Shown in pieces: positions 18,335 through 28,451 of a stretch of DNA of 64,000 nucleotides. A program made the position numbers and the translations under genes. A model generated the notes under the pieces. It ran no database searches. It saw only the letters and a list, made by a program, of their open reading frames with translations, and was not told where the DNA came from. The DNA comes from Arthrobacter oryzae (GTDB lineage Bacteria; Actinomycetota; Actinomycetes; Actinomycetales; Micrococcaceae): NCBI RefSeq assembly GCF_030812315.1, contig NZ_JAUSSM010000001.1, positions 186,001 to 250,000 of the forward strand, written 5' to 3'. The stretch's first letter is position 1; each line of letters opens with the position of its first letter.

Positions 18335-18882
18335 ACGGCATTGCCGGCGGCGCAGACGGCACCACGCCGGCCAGGGTGACGCTGCGCAGCATGAACGGGG
18401 CGGACATCCCCGCCGTGCACGTGCTCGAACGCAGGCTGTTCCCCGTCGACGCATGGCCGCTCCAGATGTTCCATGACGAACTGGCGCAGGCCCAAACCCG
18501 CCATTACCTCGTCGCCGAAATTGCCGGCGAGATTGTGGGCTACGCCGGGCTGATGTGCATCGAACCGATCGCGGACGTGCAGACCATCGCGGTGGTACCC
18601 GAATGCGAAGGCAAAGGCATCGGGTCGGCCCTGCTGACCGAGCTCATTGCAGAAAGCCGACGGCGCCGCGCGGCGGACGTGCTGCTGGAAGTCCGGGCTG
18701 ACAACCCCCGCGCCCAGGGCCTCTACCGGCGGTTCGGCTTCGAACAGATCCACGTCCGGCCGAGGTACTACCGGGACGGCGTGGATGCCCTGATCATGCG
18801 GCTCCAACTGCAGGACTCCAGCCTTGTGGCAAGACCGCCCAGCACAGACCACTCGCCGGCAACGGAGGCAGACACCCCATGA
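18331..18882 (+). CDS. rimI: Ribosomal-protein-alanine N-acetyltransferase RimI
   Basis: GNAT enzyme that in E. coli acetylates the N-terminus of ribosomal protein S18; 183 residues with a GTG start overlapping tsaB. Motif A with the acetyl-CoA loop is [18 protein letters not shown] (about residues 88-105), followed by [20 protein letters not shown] and [11 protein letters not shown]. The last 20 residues are a non-conserved tail. The tsaB-rimI-tsaD order is standard in actinobacteria and supports this assignment over a generic acetyltransferase. Confidence 0.92.
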   Translation: MNGIAGGADGTTPARVTLRSMNGADIPAVHVLERRLFPVDAWPLQMFHDELAQAQTRHYLVAEIAGEIVGYAGLMCIEPIADVQTIAVVPECEGKGIGSALLTELIAESRRRRAADVLLEVRADNPRAQGLYRRFGFEQIHVRPRYYRDGVDALIMRLQLQDSSLVARPPSTDHSPATEADTP

Positions 18883-19988
18883 ACCGAACGCAGCCCCTTG
18901 TCCTGGGCATCGAGTCCTCCTGTGATGAGACGGGCGTAGGCATCGTGCGCGGAACCGCTCTGCTCAGCAACACCGTGTCGTCCTCCATGGACGAGCATGT
19001 GCGCTTCGGCGGCGTCATCCCGGAAATCGCGTCCCGCGCCCACCTTGACGCCTTTGTGCCCACGCTCCAGGAAGCCCTGGCGGAGGCGGAGGTAACCCTC
19101 GACGACGTCGACGCGATCGCCGTCACCTCCGGTCCCGGGCTGGCGGGAGCGCTGATGGTGGGCGTGTGCGCCGCCAAGGCGCTCGCCGTGGCCACGGGCA
19201 AGCCCCTCTACGCCATCAACCACCTGGTGGCGCACGTCGGCGTTGGCCTGCTGCAGCCGGACGACGGCGGCCCGCGGCCGTTCACGGGTTCGTTGCCGGG
19301 GAACGAGCTGCCGGAGAACCTGGGCGCCCTGCTGGTATCCGGCGGGCATACCGAAATCCTCCGGATCAGGAGCATCACCGACGACGTCGAGCTGCTGGGA
19401 TCCACCATCGACGACGCTGCCGGGGAAGCTTACGACAAGGTGGCACGGCTCCTGGGGCTCGGCTACCCGGGCGGACCGGCCATCGACAGGCTCGCCCGCA
19501 CCGGCAACGCGAAAGCCATCCGGTTCCCGCGCGGACTGACGCAACCCAAGTACATGGGCACCGCGGATGAACCCGGCCCGCACCGGTACGACTGGTCCTT
19601 CAGCGGGCTGAAGACCGCCGTCGCCCGCTGCGTGGAACAGTTCGAAGCCCGCGGGGAGGACGTTCCGGTGGCGGACATCGCGGCTGCTTTCCAGGAGGCG
19701 GTGGTGGACGTCATCACGTCCAAGGCGGTGCTTGCCTGCAGGGAAAACGGCATCACCGAACTCCTGTTGGGCGGCGGCGTGGCGGCAAATTCACGGCTGC
19801 GGCAGCTCACCGAACAGCGCTGCAGCTCGGCCGGGATCAGGCTGACCGTTCCGCCGCTCGAGCTGTGCACGGATAACGGTGCCATGGTGGCCGCCCTCGG
19901 GGCCCAGCTGGTCATGGCCGGCATCGATCCCAGCGGAATCGGCTTCGCCCCGGATTCGTCCATGCCGGTCACCACGGTCTCGGCCTAG
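18879..19988 (+). CDS. tsaD: tRNA N6-threonylcarbamoyltransferase TsaD
   Basis: Catalytic subunit that transfers the threonylcarbamoyl group to A37 of tRNA; 369 residues. The N-terminal loop is [14 protein letters not shown]; the metal-binding histidines are His115 and His119 in [43 protein letters not shown] and [15 protein letters not shown] follow in order. The start overlaps rimI (ATGA). It is the last gene of the alr-tsaE-tsaB-rimI-tsaD operon and a hairpin follows directly. Confidence 0.96.
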   Translation: MNRTQPLVLGIESSCDETGVGIVRGTALLSNTVSSSMDEHVRFGGVIPEIASRAHLDAFVPTLQEALAEAEVTLDDVDAIAVTSGPGLAGALMVGVCAAKALAVATGKPLYAINHLVAHVGVGLLQPDDGGPRPFTGSLPGNELPENLGALLVSGGHTEILRIRSITDDVELLGSTIDDAAGEAYDKVARLLGLGYPGGPAIDRLARTGNAKAIRFPRGLTQPKYMGTADEPGPHRYDWSFSGLKTAVARCVEQFEARGEDVPVADIAAAFQEAVVDVITSKAVLACRENGITELLLGGGVAANSRLRQLTEQRCSSAGIRLTVPPLELCTDNGAMVAALGAQLVMAGIDPSGIGFAPDSSMPVTTVSA

Positions 19989-20011
19989 CCGGGCGGTTCC
20001 GGGTGCCCGGC
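19988..20011 (+). terminator. Hairpin after tsaD
   Basis: GCCGGGC at 19988-19994 and its complement at 20005-20011 start at the last base of the tsaD stop. No U-tract follows. Confidence 0.4.
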
Positions 20012-20042
20012 GCCGTTGCCAGTGCACTGCGCGGTGCGCCGC

Positions 20043-20099
20043 GGCTCGGGCGGTGGGGCAGGGCTCGGGCGGTGGGGCAGGGCTCAGGCGGTGGGGCCG
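20043..20099. repeat. 19-bp tandem repeat, three copies
   Basis: Unit GGCTCGGGCGGTGGGGCAG at 20043-20061 and 20062-20080 (identical), and a copy with two changes at 20081-20099 that covers the stop codon of the carboxylate-amine ligase gene. Confidence 0.85.
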
Positions 20100-21235
20100 T
20101 TCCGCATCTGCCTGACCAGGTCCAGCACCACGGCCTGGAGGTTGCCGCCGTGCTCGGCGGCCACACGGCGCTGCCGCTGGTAGCCGGCGCCACGGCTGAT
20201 GATCTTTTCGACGTCGGCAAGCTCGTCTGAGCAGCCGAGTTTAGCGGCCACAGGTTCGAGCCGGTTCAGGGTTTCCAGCAGGTGTTCGGTGACCAGCTTC
20301 TCGTTGCCCTGGGCATCGAGAATGATGATCGCGTCGAGGCCGTACCTGGCGGCACGCCATTTGTTTTCCTGGACGTGCCAGGGCTGCATGGTGGGAATGG
20401 TGCCGCCGTTGTCCAAGGTGGTGGAGAATTCGTCCACCAGGCACTGGGTCAGGGCGGCGATGGCGCCGACCTCCTCCAGGGTGGCCAGACCGTCGCAGAT
20501 GCGCATCTCGATGGTGCCGAGGTTGGGGACCGGGCGGATGTCCCAGCGGATCTCGGAGATGGTGTCGATCACTCCGGTGGTGAACATGTCCTCGACATAG
20601 GACTCGTACTCGGCCCAGGTGGAGAACTGGAAGGGCAAGCCGGCGGTGGGCAGCTGCTGGAACATCAGCGCACGGTGGGACGCGTAGCCGGTGTCCTCGC
20701 CGCCCCAGAACGGGCTGGAGGCGGACAGCGCCTGGAAGTGCGGGAAGTAGTTCACCAAGCCGTCCAGGACCGGCAGGACCTTGTCCTTGCTGTCCAGGCC
20801 CACATGGACGTGGACTCCGTAAATCACCATCTGGCGGCCCCACCACTGGGTGCGGTCAATCAGCTTGGCGTAGCGGGCCTTGTCCGTCACGGGCTGCAGC
20901 TGGGGAGGGCTGAAAGGGTGGCTTCCGGCGCAGAACACTTCAACGCCCATGGGATCTGTGACTTCCCGGACGGCGGCGAGCGAACTGCTGAGGTCGGCTT
21001 TGGCCTGCGCCACTGTTTCGCAGATGCCGGTGACGAGCTCCACGGTGTTCAGCAGGAGTTCCTGCTTGATGTGGGGGTGTTCGTCATCCTCATTGAGCTC
21101 GGGATGGTTGGCCGAAACGCCGCGGAGCACCTCGTTGGCCACGGAGGCAAGTTCGCCGGTCTGGGCGTTGACCAGGGCCAGCTCCCATTCCACACCAAGA
21201 GTTGATTGCCTGGATGAAGCGAAATCAATCTTCAT
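20084..21235 (-). CDS. YbdK-type carboxylate-amine ligase (GCS2 family)
   Basis: Member of the glutamate-cysteine ligase family 2 (383 residues): an ATP-grasp-like fold that joins a carboxylate to an amine. Blocks seen: STLGVEWELALVN with the Mg-binding Glu, HIKQELLLNTVELVTGIC, FCAGSHPFSP, YGVHVHVGL and the WDIRPVPNLGTIEMRICDG region. Actinobacteria use mycothiol rather than glutathione, so its product is uncertain; E. coli YbdK has weak gamma-glutamylcysteine activity. The ATG at 21235 starts the conserved domain directly. Its 3' end runs into the 19-bp tandem repeat. Confidence 0.88.
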   Translation of the reverse strand: MKIDFASSRQSTLGVEWELALVNAQTGELASVANEVLRGVSANHPELNEDDEHPHIKQELLLNTVELVTGICETVAQAKADLSSSLAAVREVTDPMGVEVFCAGSHPFSPPQLQPVTDKARYAKLIDRTQWWGRQMVIYGVHVHVGLDSKDKVLPVLDGLVNYFPHFQALSASSPFWGGEDTGYASHRALMFQQLPTAGLPFQFSTWAEYESYVEDMFTTGVIDTISEIRWDIRPVPNLGTIEMRICDGLATLEEVGAIAALTQCLVDEFSTTLDNGGTIPTMQPWHVQENKWRAARYGLDAIIILDAQGNEKLVTEHLLETLNRLEPVAAKLGCSDELADVEKIISRGAGYQRQRRVAAEHGGNLQAVVLDLVRQMRNGPTA

Positions 21236-21316
21236 GTGGTCCCTTCACTGTTTCCGCCGTCCGCTGCCGTAGCCGCCTGCGGGCGGGCAACGGGTGGTTC
21301 AAGTCTAGTGCAGGGG

Positions 21317-21322
21317 TAGCAT
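21317..21322 (+). promoter_or_regulatory. Leaderless -10 element (TAGCAT)
   Basis: TAGCAT ends 7 nt before the ATG at 21330. The spacing supports this start. Confidence 0.5.
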
Positions 21323-21329
21323 CGAGTTG

Positions 21330-23081
21330 ATGGCTTGGACTCAGGGACGCAGTGAAAGTGCTCACAAGAACTCAGTGGCCGGAACAGTGCTCAAATCAGC
21401 AGCCACAATCGCGGTGACGGCGGCAGTGATTGCCTCCGTCTCCTGCACCGGCGTGCCCGCTCCGTCCGGATCCGGGACGTCGCCGGGCACCGCCTCGGCC
21501 ACGCCCTCGGGGAGTGCCCCCGCCTCCGGACCCGGATCTTCGGGCCGCCCGGCCGCGCCAAAACCTTCCGCGCCGGCCCCGGGGGAGCGGCAACTGGGTT
21601 GGGGTCCGCAGCAGAAGGACGAGGACGCTGCACGGGCGGCCGTTGCCAAAATGAGCGTTGAACAGAAGGCCGGACAGGTGCTGATGCCCTTCTTCGCCGG
21701 CACCGATTTCGCGGCCCACGCCGCCACCATGGAACGGCTGCACCTCGCGGGATCAATCGTCATGGGCGACAACGTGCCGCAGGCCGCCGACGGCACCGTG
21801 GACACGGCCGCCATGGCAGCCGGTCTGGGCCGCCTGCAGAAAGCGGCCGGGGCGGACGGACGCACCTGGCCTGCCATCGTGGGTGTGGACCAGGAGGGCG
21901 GCATGGTTGCCCGGCTCCGCGCTCCTTTGACGGAATGGCCGGCTCCCATGAGTTACGGCGCCGCAGGCAACGTCGCGCTGGCAACCGACGCCGGCAAGGC
22001 GTTGGCTTCAGAGCTGGCCGGGCTCGGATTCACGGCGGACTTCGCGCCCGCCACTGATGTCACCGCCGGGCCGCAGGATCCCACCATCGGCGCCAGGGCG
22101 ATGTCCGGCAATCCGGACGCTGCGGCAAGCCTTGGCGTCGGCTTTGCCCAAGGGATGCTGTCAGCCGGGGTCCTGCCCTCGGCAAAGCACTTCCCCGGAC
22201 ACGGCTCTGTGGCCGTGGATTCGCATGAGAGCCTGCCCGTGCAGAAGGCCACGGTGGAGCAACTCCGGGCGAGGGACTGGAAACCGTTCCAGGCCGCCAT
22301 CGATGCCGGCCTCCCCATGATCATGACGGGCCACATTTCCGTCCCCGCGTTGGAGCCGGGGATTCCGGCGTCGTTGTCCAAGCCGAGCTACGAGGCCCTG
22401 CGCGGAATGGGCTTCAAGGGCGTTGCCGTAACGGATGCCCTCAACATGGGCGCAGTCCATAAGCAGTTCCCCGGGGAGTCCGCCGCGCCGCGGGCCCTGG
22501 CCGCGGGTGCGGACCTGCTGCTGATGCCCGGGGACGTGGCCGCGGCGCACGCGGCAGTGGTCAGTGCCGTCAATTCCGGCGCAGTGCCGCTTCCCCGCCT
22601 GGAAGAGGCGGCACAGCGCGTGGTGACCATGATGATGTGGCGTGCCCGGACCCCTGCACCGCCGGGCGCCGCGCCGGGCAGCGGTTCCGCCCTATCCCAG
22701 CGTGTTTCCGCCGCGGCAGTCACGGTTCTTGCCGGCCCGTGCCACGGTGCGATGGTGCCCGGGAGTGTCCGGCTGGCCGGCGGCAGTGAACAGGACCGCG
22801 CCCGTTTTGCCCAGGCCGCCCGTGCGGCCGGTATCGACCTTGGCGCCGGCCCCCTCGTGACGCTTATCGGATACGACCAGCCGCCGGCCAAAGGCGATGT
22901 CGTGGTGGCCCTTGATGCGCCGTGGTCGCTGGCAGGCTCGGCAGCACCCGCAAAAGTTGCCTTGTACGGACGCAGCCAGGAATCCTTCAACGCCCTGGCA
23001 GCCGTCCTGGCGGGAAAGGCGACCGCCCCCGGAAAGCTGCCCGTCGCCGTCGGGCCTTACGCCCCCGGCAGCGGTTGCTGA
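21330..23081 (+). CDS. Exported GH3 beta-N-acetylhexosaminidase-like protein
   Basis: Glycoside hydrolase family 3 enzyme, NagZ-like, likely cleaving beta-GlcNAc from peptidoglycan fragments outside the membrane; 583 residues. The N-terminus has a hydrophobic signal (LKSAATIAVTAAVIASVSC, about residues 20-38), then a 45-residue Ser/Pro/Gly/Ala linker. The catalytic domain starts near residue 90 (AAVAKMSVEQKAGQVLMPFF), with VGVDQEGG, the general acid loop KHFPGHGSVAVDSH (about 287-300) and nucleophile Asp in VTDALNMGA (about 369). The Cys after the signal could be lipidated but the -3 residue is Ser, not the usual Leu. A C-terminal GH3-C-like part of about 150 residues is degenerate. Confidence 0.87.
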   Translation: MAWTQGRSESAHKNSVAGTVLKSAATIAVTAAVIASVSCTGVPAPSGSGTSPGTASATPSGSAPASGPGSSGRPAAPKPSAPAPGERQLGWGPQQKDEDAARAAVAKMSVEQKAGQVLMPFFAGTDFAAHAATMERLHLAGSIVMGDNVPQAADGTVDTAAMAAGLGRLQKAAGADGRTWPAIVGVDQEGGMVARLRAPLTEWPAPMSYGAAGNVALATDAGKALASELAGLGFTADFAPATDVTAGPQDPTIGARAMSGNPDAAASLGVGFAQGMLSAGVLPSAKHFPGHGSVAVDSHESLPVQKATVEQLRARDWKPFQAAIDAGLPMIMTGHISVPALEPGIPASLSKPSYEALRGMGFKGVAVTDALNMGAVHKQFPGESAAPRALAAGADLLLMPGDVAAAHAAVVSAVNSGAVPLPRLEEAAQRVVTMMMWRARTPAPPGAAPGSGSALSQRVSAAAVTVLAGPCHGAMVPGSVRLAGGSEQDRARFAQAARAAGIDLGAGPLVTLIGYDQPPAKGDVVVALDAPWSLAGSAAPAKVALYGRSQESFNALAAVLAGKATAPGKLPVAVGPYAPGSGC

Positions 23082-23101
23082 GCGCCGCTGCCTGGCGGCG
23101 C
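23082..23101 (+). terminator. Hairpin after the GH3 gene
   Basis: GCGCCGC at 23082-23088 pairs perfectly with 23095-23101 across a 6-nt loop, directly after the stop codon. No U-tract follows. Confidence 0.4.
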
Positions 23102-23201
23102 AGTAGCCCGGCGGCGTAAATAGTGCCCTTGTGTCCGTCTTAGTCCGCGACGTGCCCCGTTCCTATCGGGGATCTGCGGCTGCGGGGCGTTTAATGGACC
23201 C

Positions 23202-24044
23202 GTGCCAATTCTGAATAAAGACATGACCCTGTGCATCTCCCTTTCGGCCCGGCCGAGCAACAACGGGACCCGTTTCCACAACCATCTGTATGAACAGCTG
23301 GGCCTGAACTGGATCTACAAGGCCTTCGCGCCAACGGACCTGGCGCAGGCCATCGCCGGGGTCAGGGGCCTGGGCATCCGGGGCTGCGCCGTGTCCATGC
23401 CGTACAAGGAAGACGTCATCGAGCTGGTGGACGTCATGGACCCCTCGGCCAAAGCGATCGATTCGGTGAACACGATCGTGAACGACGGCGGCCGCCTCAC
23501 GGCCTACAACACCGACTACACGGCGATTGAGCAGCTGCTGCAGCGGAACGCCGTCCCCACCCACTATTCGGTGCTCCTCAAGGGTTCCGGGGGCATGGCC
23601 AAAGCAACCGCCGCCGCCCTGCGCGACGCAGGATTCCGGGACGTCACCATCATCGCCCGCAACGAATCGTCCGGTAAGCCGCTCGCCGATCTCTACGGGT
23701 TCAAGTGGAGCCCGGAACTTCCGGCGGCGGATGCTGGCGGCACGGCAGACATGATCATCAACGTCACACCTATCGGTATGGCAGGGGGCATGGCGGGCAG
23801 TCCGGACGCAGACTCGCTGTCCTTCCGGCCGGAGGCGGTGGACGCCGCGCAGGTGGTGTTCGACGTCGTCGCGCTGCCCGCTGAGACACCGCTCATCAAG
23901 GCGGCGCGGACTGCCGGCAAGACGGTCATCACCGGCGCCGAAGTAGCCACGATCCAGGCCCTGGAACAGTTTGTGCTGTACACCGGCGTCCGGCCCACCG
24001 ACGAGCAGGTCCGGGCGGCTGAAGAGTTCATGCGGGCCCAGTAA
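23202..24044 (+). CDS. Shikimate 5-dehydrogenase-like protein
   Basis: AroE-family NAD(P)-dependent dehydrogenase of 280 residues. Catalytic Lys and Asp are in VSMPYKEDV (about residue 69) and YNTDYTAIE (about 105); the nucleotide loop is LLKGSGGMAKATAAAL, a variant of the usual GAGGA. The substrate site near the N-terminus keeps Ser-x-Ser but has ARPSNNGTRFHN where AroE has a short SPxxHN, so the substrate may not be shikimate itself. The GTG at 23202 gives the normal N-terminus; no good ribosome site is seen. Monocistronic. Confidence 0.82.
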   Translation: MPILNKDMTLCISLSARPSNNGTRFHNHLYEQLGLNWIYKAFAPTDLAQAIAGVRGLGIRGCAVSMPYKEDVIELVDVMDPSAKAIDSVNTIVNDGGRLTAYNTDYTAIEQLLQRNAVPTHYSVLLKGSGGMAKATAAALRDAGFRDVTIIARNESSGKPLADLYGFKWSPELPAADAGGTADMIINVTPIGMAGGMAGSPDADSLSFRPEAVDAAQVVFDVVALPAETPLIKAARTAGKTVITGAEVATIQALEQFVLYTGVRPTDEQVRAAEEFMRAQ

Positions 24045-24089
24045 GCGGGGAATCCCGGTTACCGGGAAATGCAGTAACCGGGAAGCAGG

Positions 24090-25334
24090 CTAAACGAGGG
24101 GCTGCACCGGCTCCACCGAGATGGCCACCCGGTCCTCGCCGATCCTGGTGAGGACCAGGGTGGCTGTCTTTTTGCCTTTGGACCCCTTGCCTCCGTGCTT
24201 GCCTCCGGCCAGGAGCTGCTTGCGGAGTTCCTCCGGGGTGACCGACGTGCCCCGCTTCTTAATGTCCAGCACACCGATGTTGTGCTGCTTCACCCAGGCC
24301 TTGAGGGCCTTGACGTTGAACGGCATGACTTCCAGGACCTTGTAGGCCCTGGCAAACGGCGTATCCACGAGCCCGGGCGCGCAGATGTAGGCGATGTGTT
24401 CGTCCACGAGGTGGCCGTCGAGCCGGGCCGCGACGTCGGCCACGAGGCCGGCCCGGATCACGGCGCCGTCGGGCTCATACAAGTAGCCCTCCACGGGGCC
24501 CACGGGGGCCACGGGGCCGGCGTCGAACTCTTCGGCACTGGTAATCTCCGCGGCGCCCTGCGGGCCGAGGAGCAGGGCAGCCCGGCGGATGCCCGGCCGG
24601 CTGACCGCGTTGAACCACAGCGTCACCTCGGTGACGTCGCCGCCCACGGAAACCCATTGCGCCTCGCAGCCTGCGGGGACGGCGTCGTGCGGAATGCCCG
24701 GTCCCATCTTGACGCCCACTGCCCGGCCGGACCCCGCGAGGGATTCCACAAACGACAGCGGCGGGGAGAATTCCTCCGGATCCCAGATCCGCCGCGTTCC
24801 CGAAGTCGACGTGGTGCGTCGGGCCGGATCCAGCCAGACGCCGTCCACGCCGTCGAGGGGAAGGGAAGTGGCATCGGAGTGAACCACGCTGGCGTGCGGG
24901 AACGGAATCAGGTTCATGGTGGCGCAGGCAGCGGTGGTCTCGTCCATTTCCACGGCGGTGACTTTGATGTCCATGGACGCCAGGGCCATGGAATCGGCGC
25001 CCAGCCCGCAGCCGAGGTCCGCCACATGTTCTATCCCGGCGGTCGCGAACCGTTCCGCGTGCCGGGCCGCGACGTTGAGGCGCGTGGCCTGCTCCAGCCC
25101 CGCCTGGGTGAAAATCATCTGCCGGGCAAACTCGCCGAACTTGGCTTCAGCCTTTGTCCGCAGCCGGGACTGGGTGAGGACCGCTGATACCAGGGCGGGG
25201 GAGTGGCCGGCCTTCCGGAGCGATTCATTGAGCCGGAACGCATCGTCCTCCCGGTACGGTCCCAGCGACGCCAGCAACTCCCAGCCTTCGCTGGTCAGGA
25301 GCGGGGCGATCAGGTCCTGCGGTGCGTCAGCCAT
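24090..25334 (-). CDS. THUMP-like class I SAM-dependent methyltransferase
   Basis: Predicted RNA or nucleic-acid methyltransferase of 414 residues. The SAM-binding motif is VADLGCGLGADSMALA (about residues 103-118) with VTAVEMDE as the acidic loop and VWLDPARRT as motif IV. The C-terminal half has a THUMP-like domain, HNIGVLDIKKRG, followed by a Lys/Gly-rich tail (KHGGKGSKGKK) suited to RNA contact. The ATG at 25334 is leaderless (TAGGCT 7 nt upstream). It is divergent from a small membrane protein, with only 55 bp between the two starts. Confidence 0.85.
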   Translation of the reverse strand: MADAPQDLIAPLLTSEGWELLASLGPYREDDAFRLNESLRKAGHSPALVSAVLTQSRLRTKAEAKFGEFARQMIFTQAGLEQATRLNVAARHAERFATAGIEHVADLGCGLGADSMALASMDIKVTAVEMDETTAACATMNLIPFPHASVVHSDATSLPLDGVDGVWLDPARRTTSTSGTRRIWDPEEFSPPLSFVESLAGSGRAVGVKMGPGIPHDAVPAGCEAQWVSVGGDVTEVTLWFNAVSRPGIRRAALLLGPQGAAEITSAEEFDAGPVAPVGPVEGYLYEPDGAVIRAGLVADVAARLDGHLVDEHIAYICAPGLVDTPFARAYKVLEVMPFNVKALKAWVKQHNIGVLDIKKRGTSVTPEELRKQLLAGGKHGGKGSKGKKTATLVLTRIGEDRVAISVEPVQPLV

Positions 25335-25341
25335 GTCATCA

Positions 25342-25347
25342 AGCCTA
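25342..25347 (-). promoter_or_regulatory. Leaderless -10 element (TAGGCT)
   Basis: On the minus strand TAGGCT ends 7 nt before the ATG of the methyltransferase gene. Confidence 0.55.
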
Positions 25348-25376
25348 ATCGAGGAGGCGGACACACATGGTGCGGA

Positions 25377-25382
25377 TAGTGT
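25377..25382 (+). promoter_or_regulatory. Leaderless -10 element (TAGTGT)
   Basis: TAGTGT ends 7 nt before the ATG at 25390. It lies back to back with TAGGCT at 25342-25347, two leaderless promoters in 55 bp. Confidence 0.5.
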
Positions 25383-25389
25383 TGGAGGC

Positions 25390-25776
25390 ATGGATGACAG
25401 TGCAGGGCCGCAGCCGGAAATCAATGACCACCACCTACGCACGGGCCTTGCGAAGTACGCCAGACCGGCGCTGATCGCCGGTTCCGCCATCGCCGTGGTC
25501 TGCCTGGCGCTCCTCGTGATCATCTTCTTCCTGGATTCCTTCAACGCAACCGTGTACTCGGTGGGCGGCAAGAACATCCAGGATGCCACTGACGAGGCGC
25601 AGCAAATCCGCGAGTCGTACACTGCCGTCCGCACGGGCGGACTGGTGTTCCTGATTGCCTCTGTGGTCACGGCGCTGGCTGCCGCCGTCGTGCTTTACCG
25701 GAACCGCAACGTTACGGGAGACGACGACACGGACGACGGCGACGACGTCGACTTTGAGGACCTGGCAGGGCGCTAG
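25390..25776 (+). CDS. Small two-helix membrane protein
   Basis: Unrecognised protein of 128 residues with two hydrophobic segments: about residues 25-47 (PALIAGSAIAVVCLALLVIIF) and about 84-103 (GGLVFLIASVVTALAAAVVL). The loop between them is likely outside, and the C-terminus is strongly acidic (GDDDTDDGDDVDFEDLAG). GGAGG lies too close to the ATG for a normal ribosome site, while TAGTGT is 7 nt upstream. It ends just before the groES regulatory region. Confidence 0.72.
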   Translation: MDDSAGPQPEINDHHLRTGLAKYARPALIAGSAIAVVCLALLVIIFFLDSFNATVYSVGGKNIQDATDEAQQIRESYTAVRTGGLVFLIASVVTALAAAVVLYRNRNVTGDDDTDDGDDVDFEDLAGR

Positions 25777-25797
25777 CCGTTCACCGGCGACGAAATT

Positions 25798-25824
25798 CTG
25801 GCACTCGTCTTGACCGAGTGCTAA
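25798..25824. promoter_or_regulatory. CIRCE element 1 (HrcA operator)
   Basis: CTGGCACTC-N9-GAGTGCTAA, matching the CIRCE consensus TTAGCACTC-N9-GAGTGCTAA with two mismatches in the left arm. It overlaps the putative -35 (TTGACC, 25810-25815). Confidence 0.85.
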
Positions 25825-25839
25825 CGACTTACATAGAGT
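25810..25839 (+). promoter_or_regulatory. groES-groEL promoter
   Basis: TTGACC (25810-25815), 18-bp spacer, TAGAGT (25834-25839). The promoter is sandwiched between two CIRCE operators, as expected for HrcA repression. Confidence 0.6.
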
Positions 25840-25844
25840 CATCA

Positions 25845-25871
25845 TTAGCACTCTCCCTAGGAGGGTGCTAA
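25845..25871. promoter_or_regulatory. CIRCE element 2 (HrcA operator)
   Basis: TTAGCACTC-N9-GGGTGCTAA: one mismatch to the CIRCE consensus. It lies just downstream of the likely transcription start. Confidence 0.92.
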
Positions 25872-25983
25872 CACATGAAGAACTGCCAGCCACGCTGCTG
25901 CCGGCACCGCGACGACGGTTTGCACGCGTAGGCGCAACAGTTTTCCAGTCCATGAATTTGCTGACGTAGAAGGAGAGGTCCGA

Positions 25984-26277
25984 GTGTCGGTCTCTATTAA
26001 GCCTCTTGAGGATCGTATTGTTGTCCGCCCGCTCGAAGCCGAGCAGACCACGGCTTCCGGCCTGGTTATCCCGGACTCCGCGCAGGAGAAGCCGCAGGAA
26101 GGCGAAGTTGTCGCAGTAGGCCCCGGCCGCTTCGAGGACGGCAACCGCGTTCCGGTCGACGTCGCCGTCGGCGATGTTGTTATCTACTCCAAGTACGGCG
26201 GAACCGAAGTCAAGACCGGCGGCACCGAGTACCTCGTGCTGTCCGCCCGCGACGTTCTGGCGATCGTCGTAAAGTAA
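25984..26277 (+). CDS. groES: Co-chaperonin GroES
   Basis: Seven-subunit lid of the GroEL chamber; 97 residues, normal length. [20 protein letters not shown] with the mobile loop (about residues 17-34), [12 protein letters not shown] and [14 protein letters not shown] are present. The GTG at 25984 has an AAGGAGAGG ribosome site. About 145 nt of leader separates the start from the likely promoter. HrcA/CIRCE control is indicated by two operators upstream. A 26287-26338 stem separates it from groEL. Confidence 0.97.
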   Translation: MSVSIKPLEDRIVVRPLEAEQTTASGLVIPDSAQEKPQEGEVVAVGPGRFEDGNRVPVDVAVGDVVIYSKYGGTEVKTGGTEYLVLSARDVLAIVVK

Positions 26278-26286
26278 CTCTTGGAC

Positions 26287-26338
26287 CCCCGCGCCGCCGA
26301 TCCGTCTGATGCATGTCTGACAGGTCAGCTGCGCGGGG
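26287..26338 (+). other. Intercistronic stem-loop between groES and groEL
   Basis: CCCCGCG (26287-26293) can pair with CGCGGGG (26332-26338), followed by TTTCTGTCTT. It could be an attenuator, a partial terminator or an RNA-processing structure; this is inferred from pairing only. Confidence 0.35.
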
Positions 26339-26350
26339 TTTCTGTCTTGA

Positions 26351-27973
<1,623 letters not shown>

Positions 27974-27990
27974 CCTGTAGCCAACACCGC

Positions 27991-28023
27991 AAGAACCGGT
28001 CCAGCGTTGCTGGGCCGGTTCTT
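27991..28023 (+). terminator. groEL terminator
   Basis: AAGAACCGGTCCAG and CTGGGCCGGTTCTT form a 14-bp stem with one G-U pair and a 5-nt loop, 17 bp after the groEL stop. Confidence 0.75.
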
Positions 28024-28049
28024 TGCGTCCCGGGTGTGCGGGACGTCGC

Positions 28050-28448
28050 CTACCTTTTGACCGCGTAGCGCACGTGCGTGGCGAACGTCGAGCTGACAGC
28101 CTTGACGATTTCGAGGTCGACGTCATGATCGAAGCCGTCGAAAAGACGTTTGCTGGAGCCAAGGATCACCGGTGCCGTCGACAGCACCAGTTCGTCCACC
28201 CGGCCGTCGGCCAGTGCCTGCCGGATCACATCCGCGCCGCCGCCGATCGACACGTCTTTGCCTCCGGCTACCCCGGTTGCCTGCACCAGGGCTTCGTCGA
28301 GCCCGGACACGAAGGTAAAACCGGACGCGGCCGCCGGCTGGTCCTGCAGGCGGTGAGTGAGCACGAACAGCGGGCCGGCGAAGGGGTTCGTCCCTCCCCA
28401 CGCCCCTGCGGCGTCATACATGCCGCGGCCCACGATGCCGGACCTTGC
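28050..28448 (-). pseudogene. C-terminal remnant of a RibD-C/DHFR-family protein
   Basis: About 130 codons matching only the C-terminal two thirds of the dihydrofolate-reductase-like RibD-C family: GRGMYD at its very start, PLFVLTH, GKDVSIGGGADVIRQAL, ELVLSTAPVILGSSKRLFDG. The normal N-terminal strand and cofactor region (about 60-70 residues) is missing, and no reading frame restores it. It begins within a few bases of the stop codon of the intact paralogue 28452-29054, as if a deletion removed its front end. A GTG at 28445 could still start a short product, so translation is not excluded. Confidence 0.6.
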
Positions 28449-28451
28449 CCA

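Noticed and set aside
21386..21443. Lipobox of the GH3 protein
   Set aside because: The residue three before the Cys is Ser rather than Leu/Val/Ile, so lipidation cannot be claimed; kept only as a possibility.
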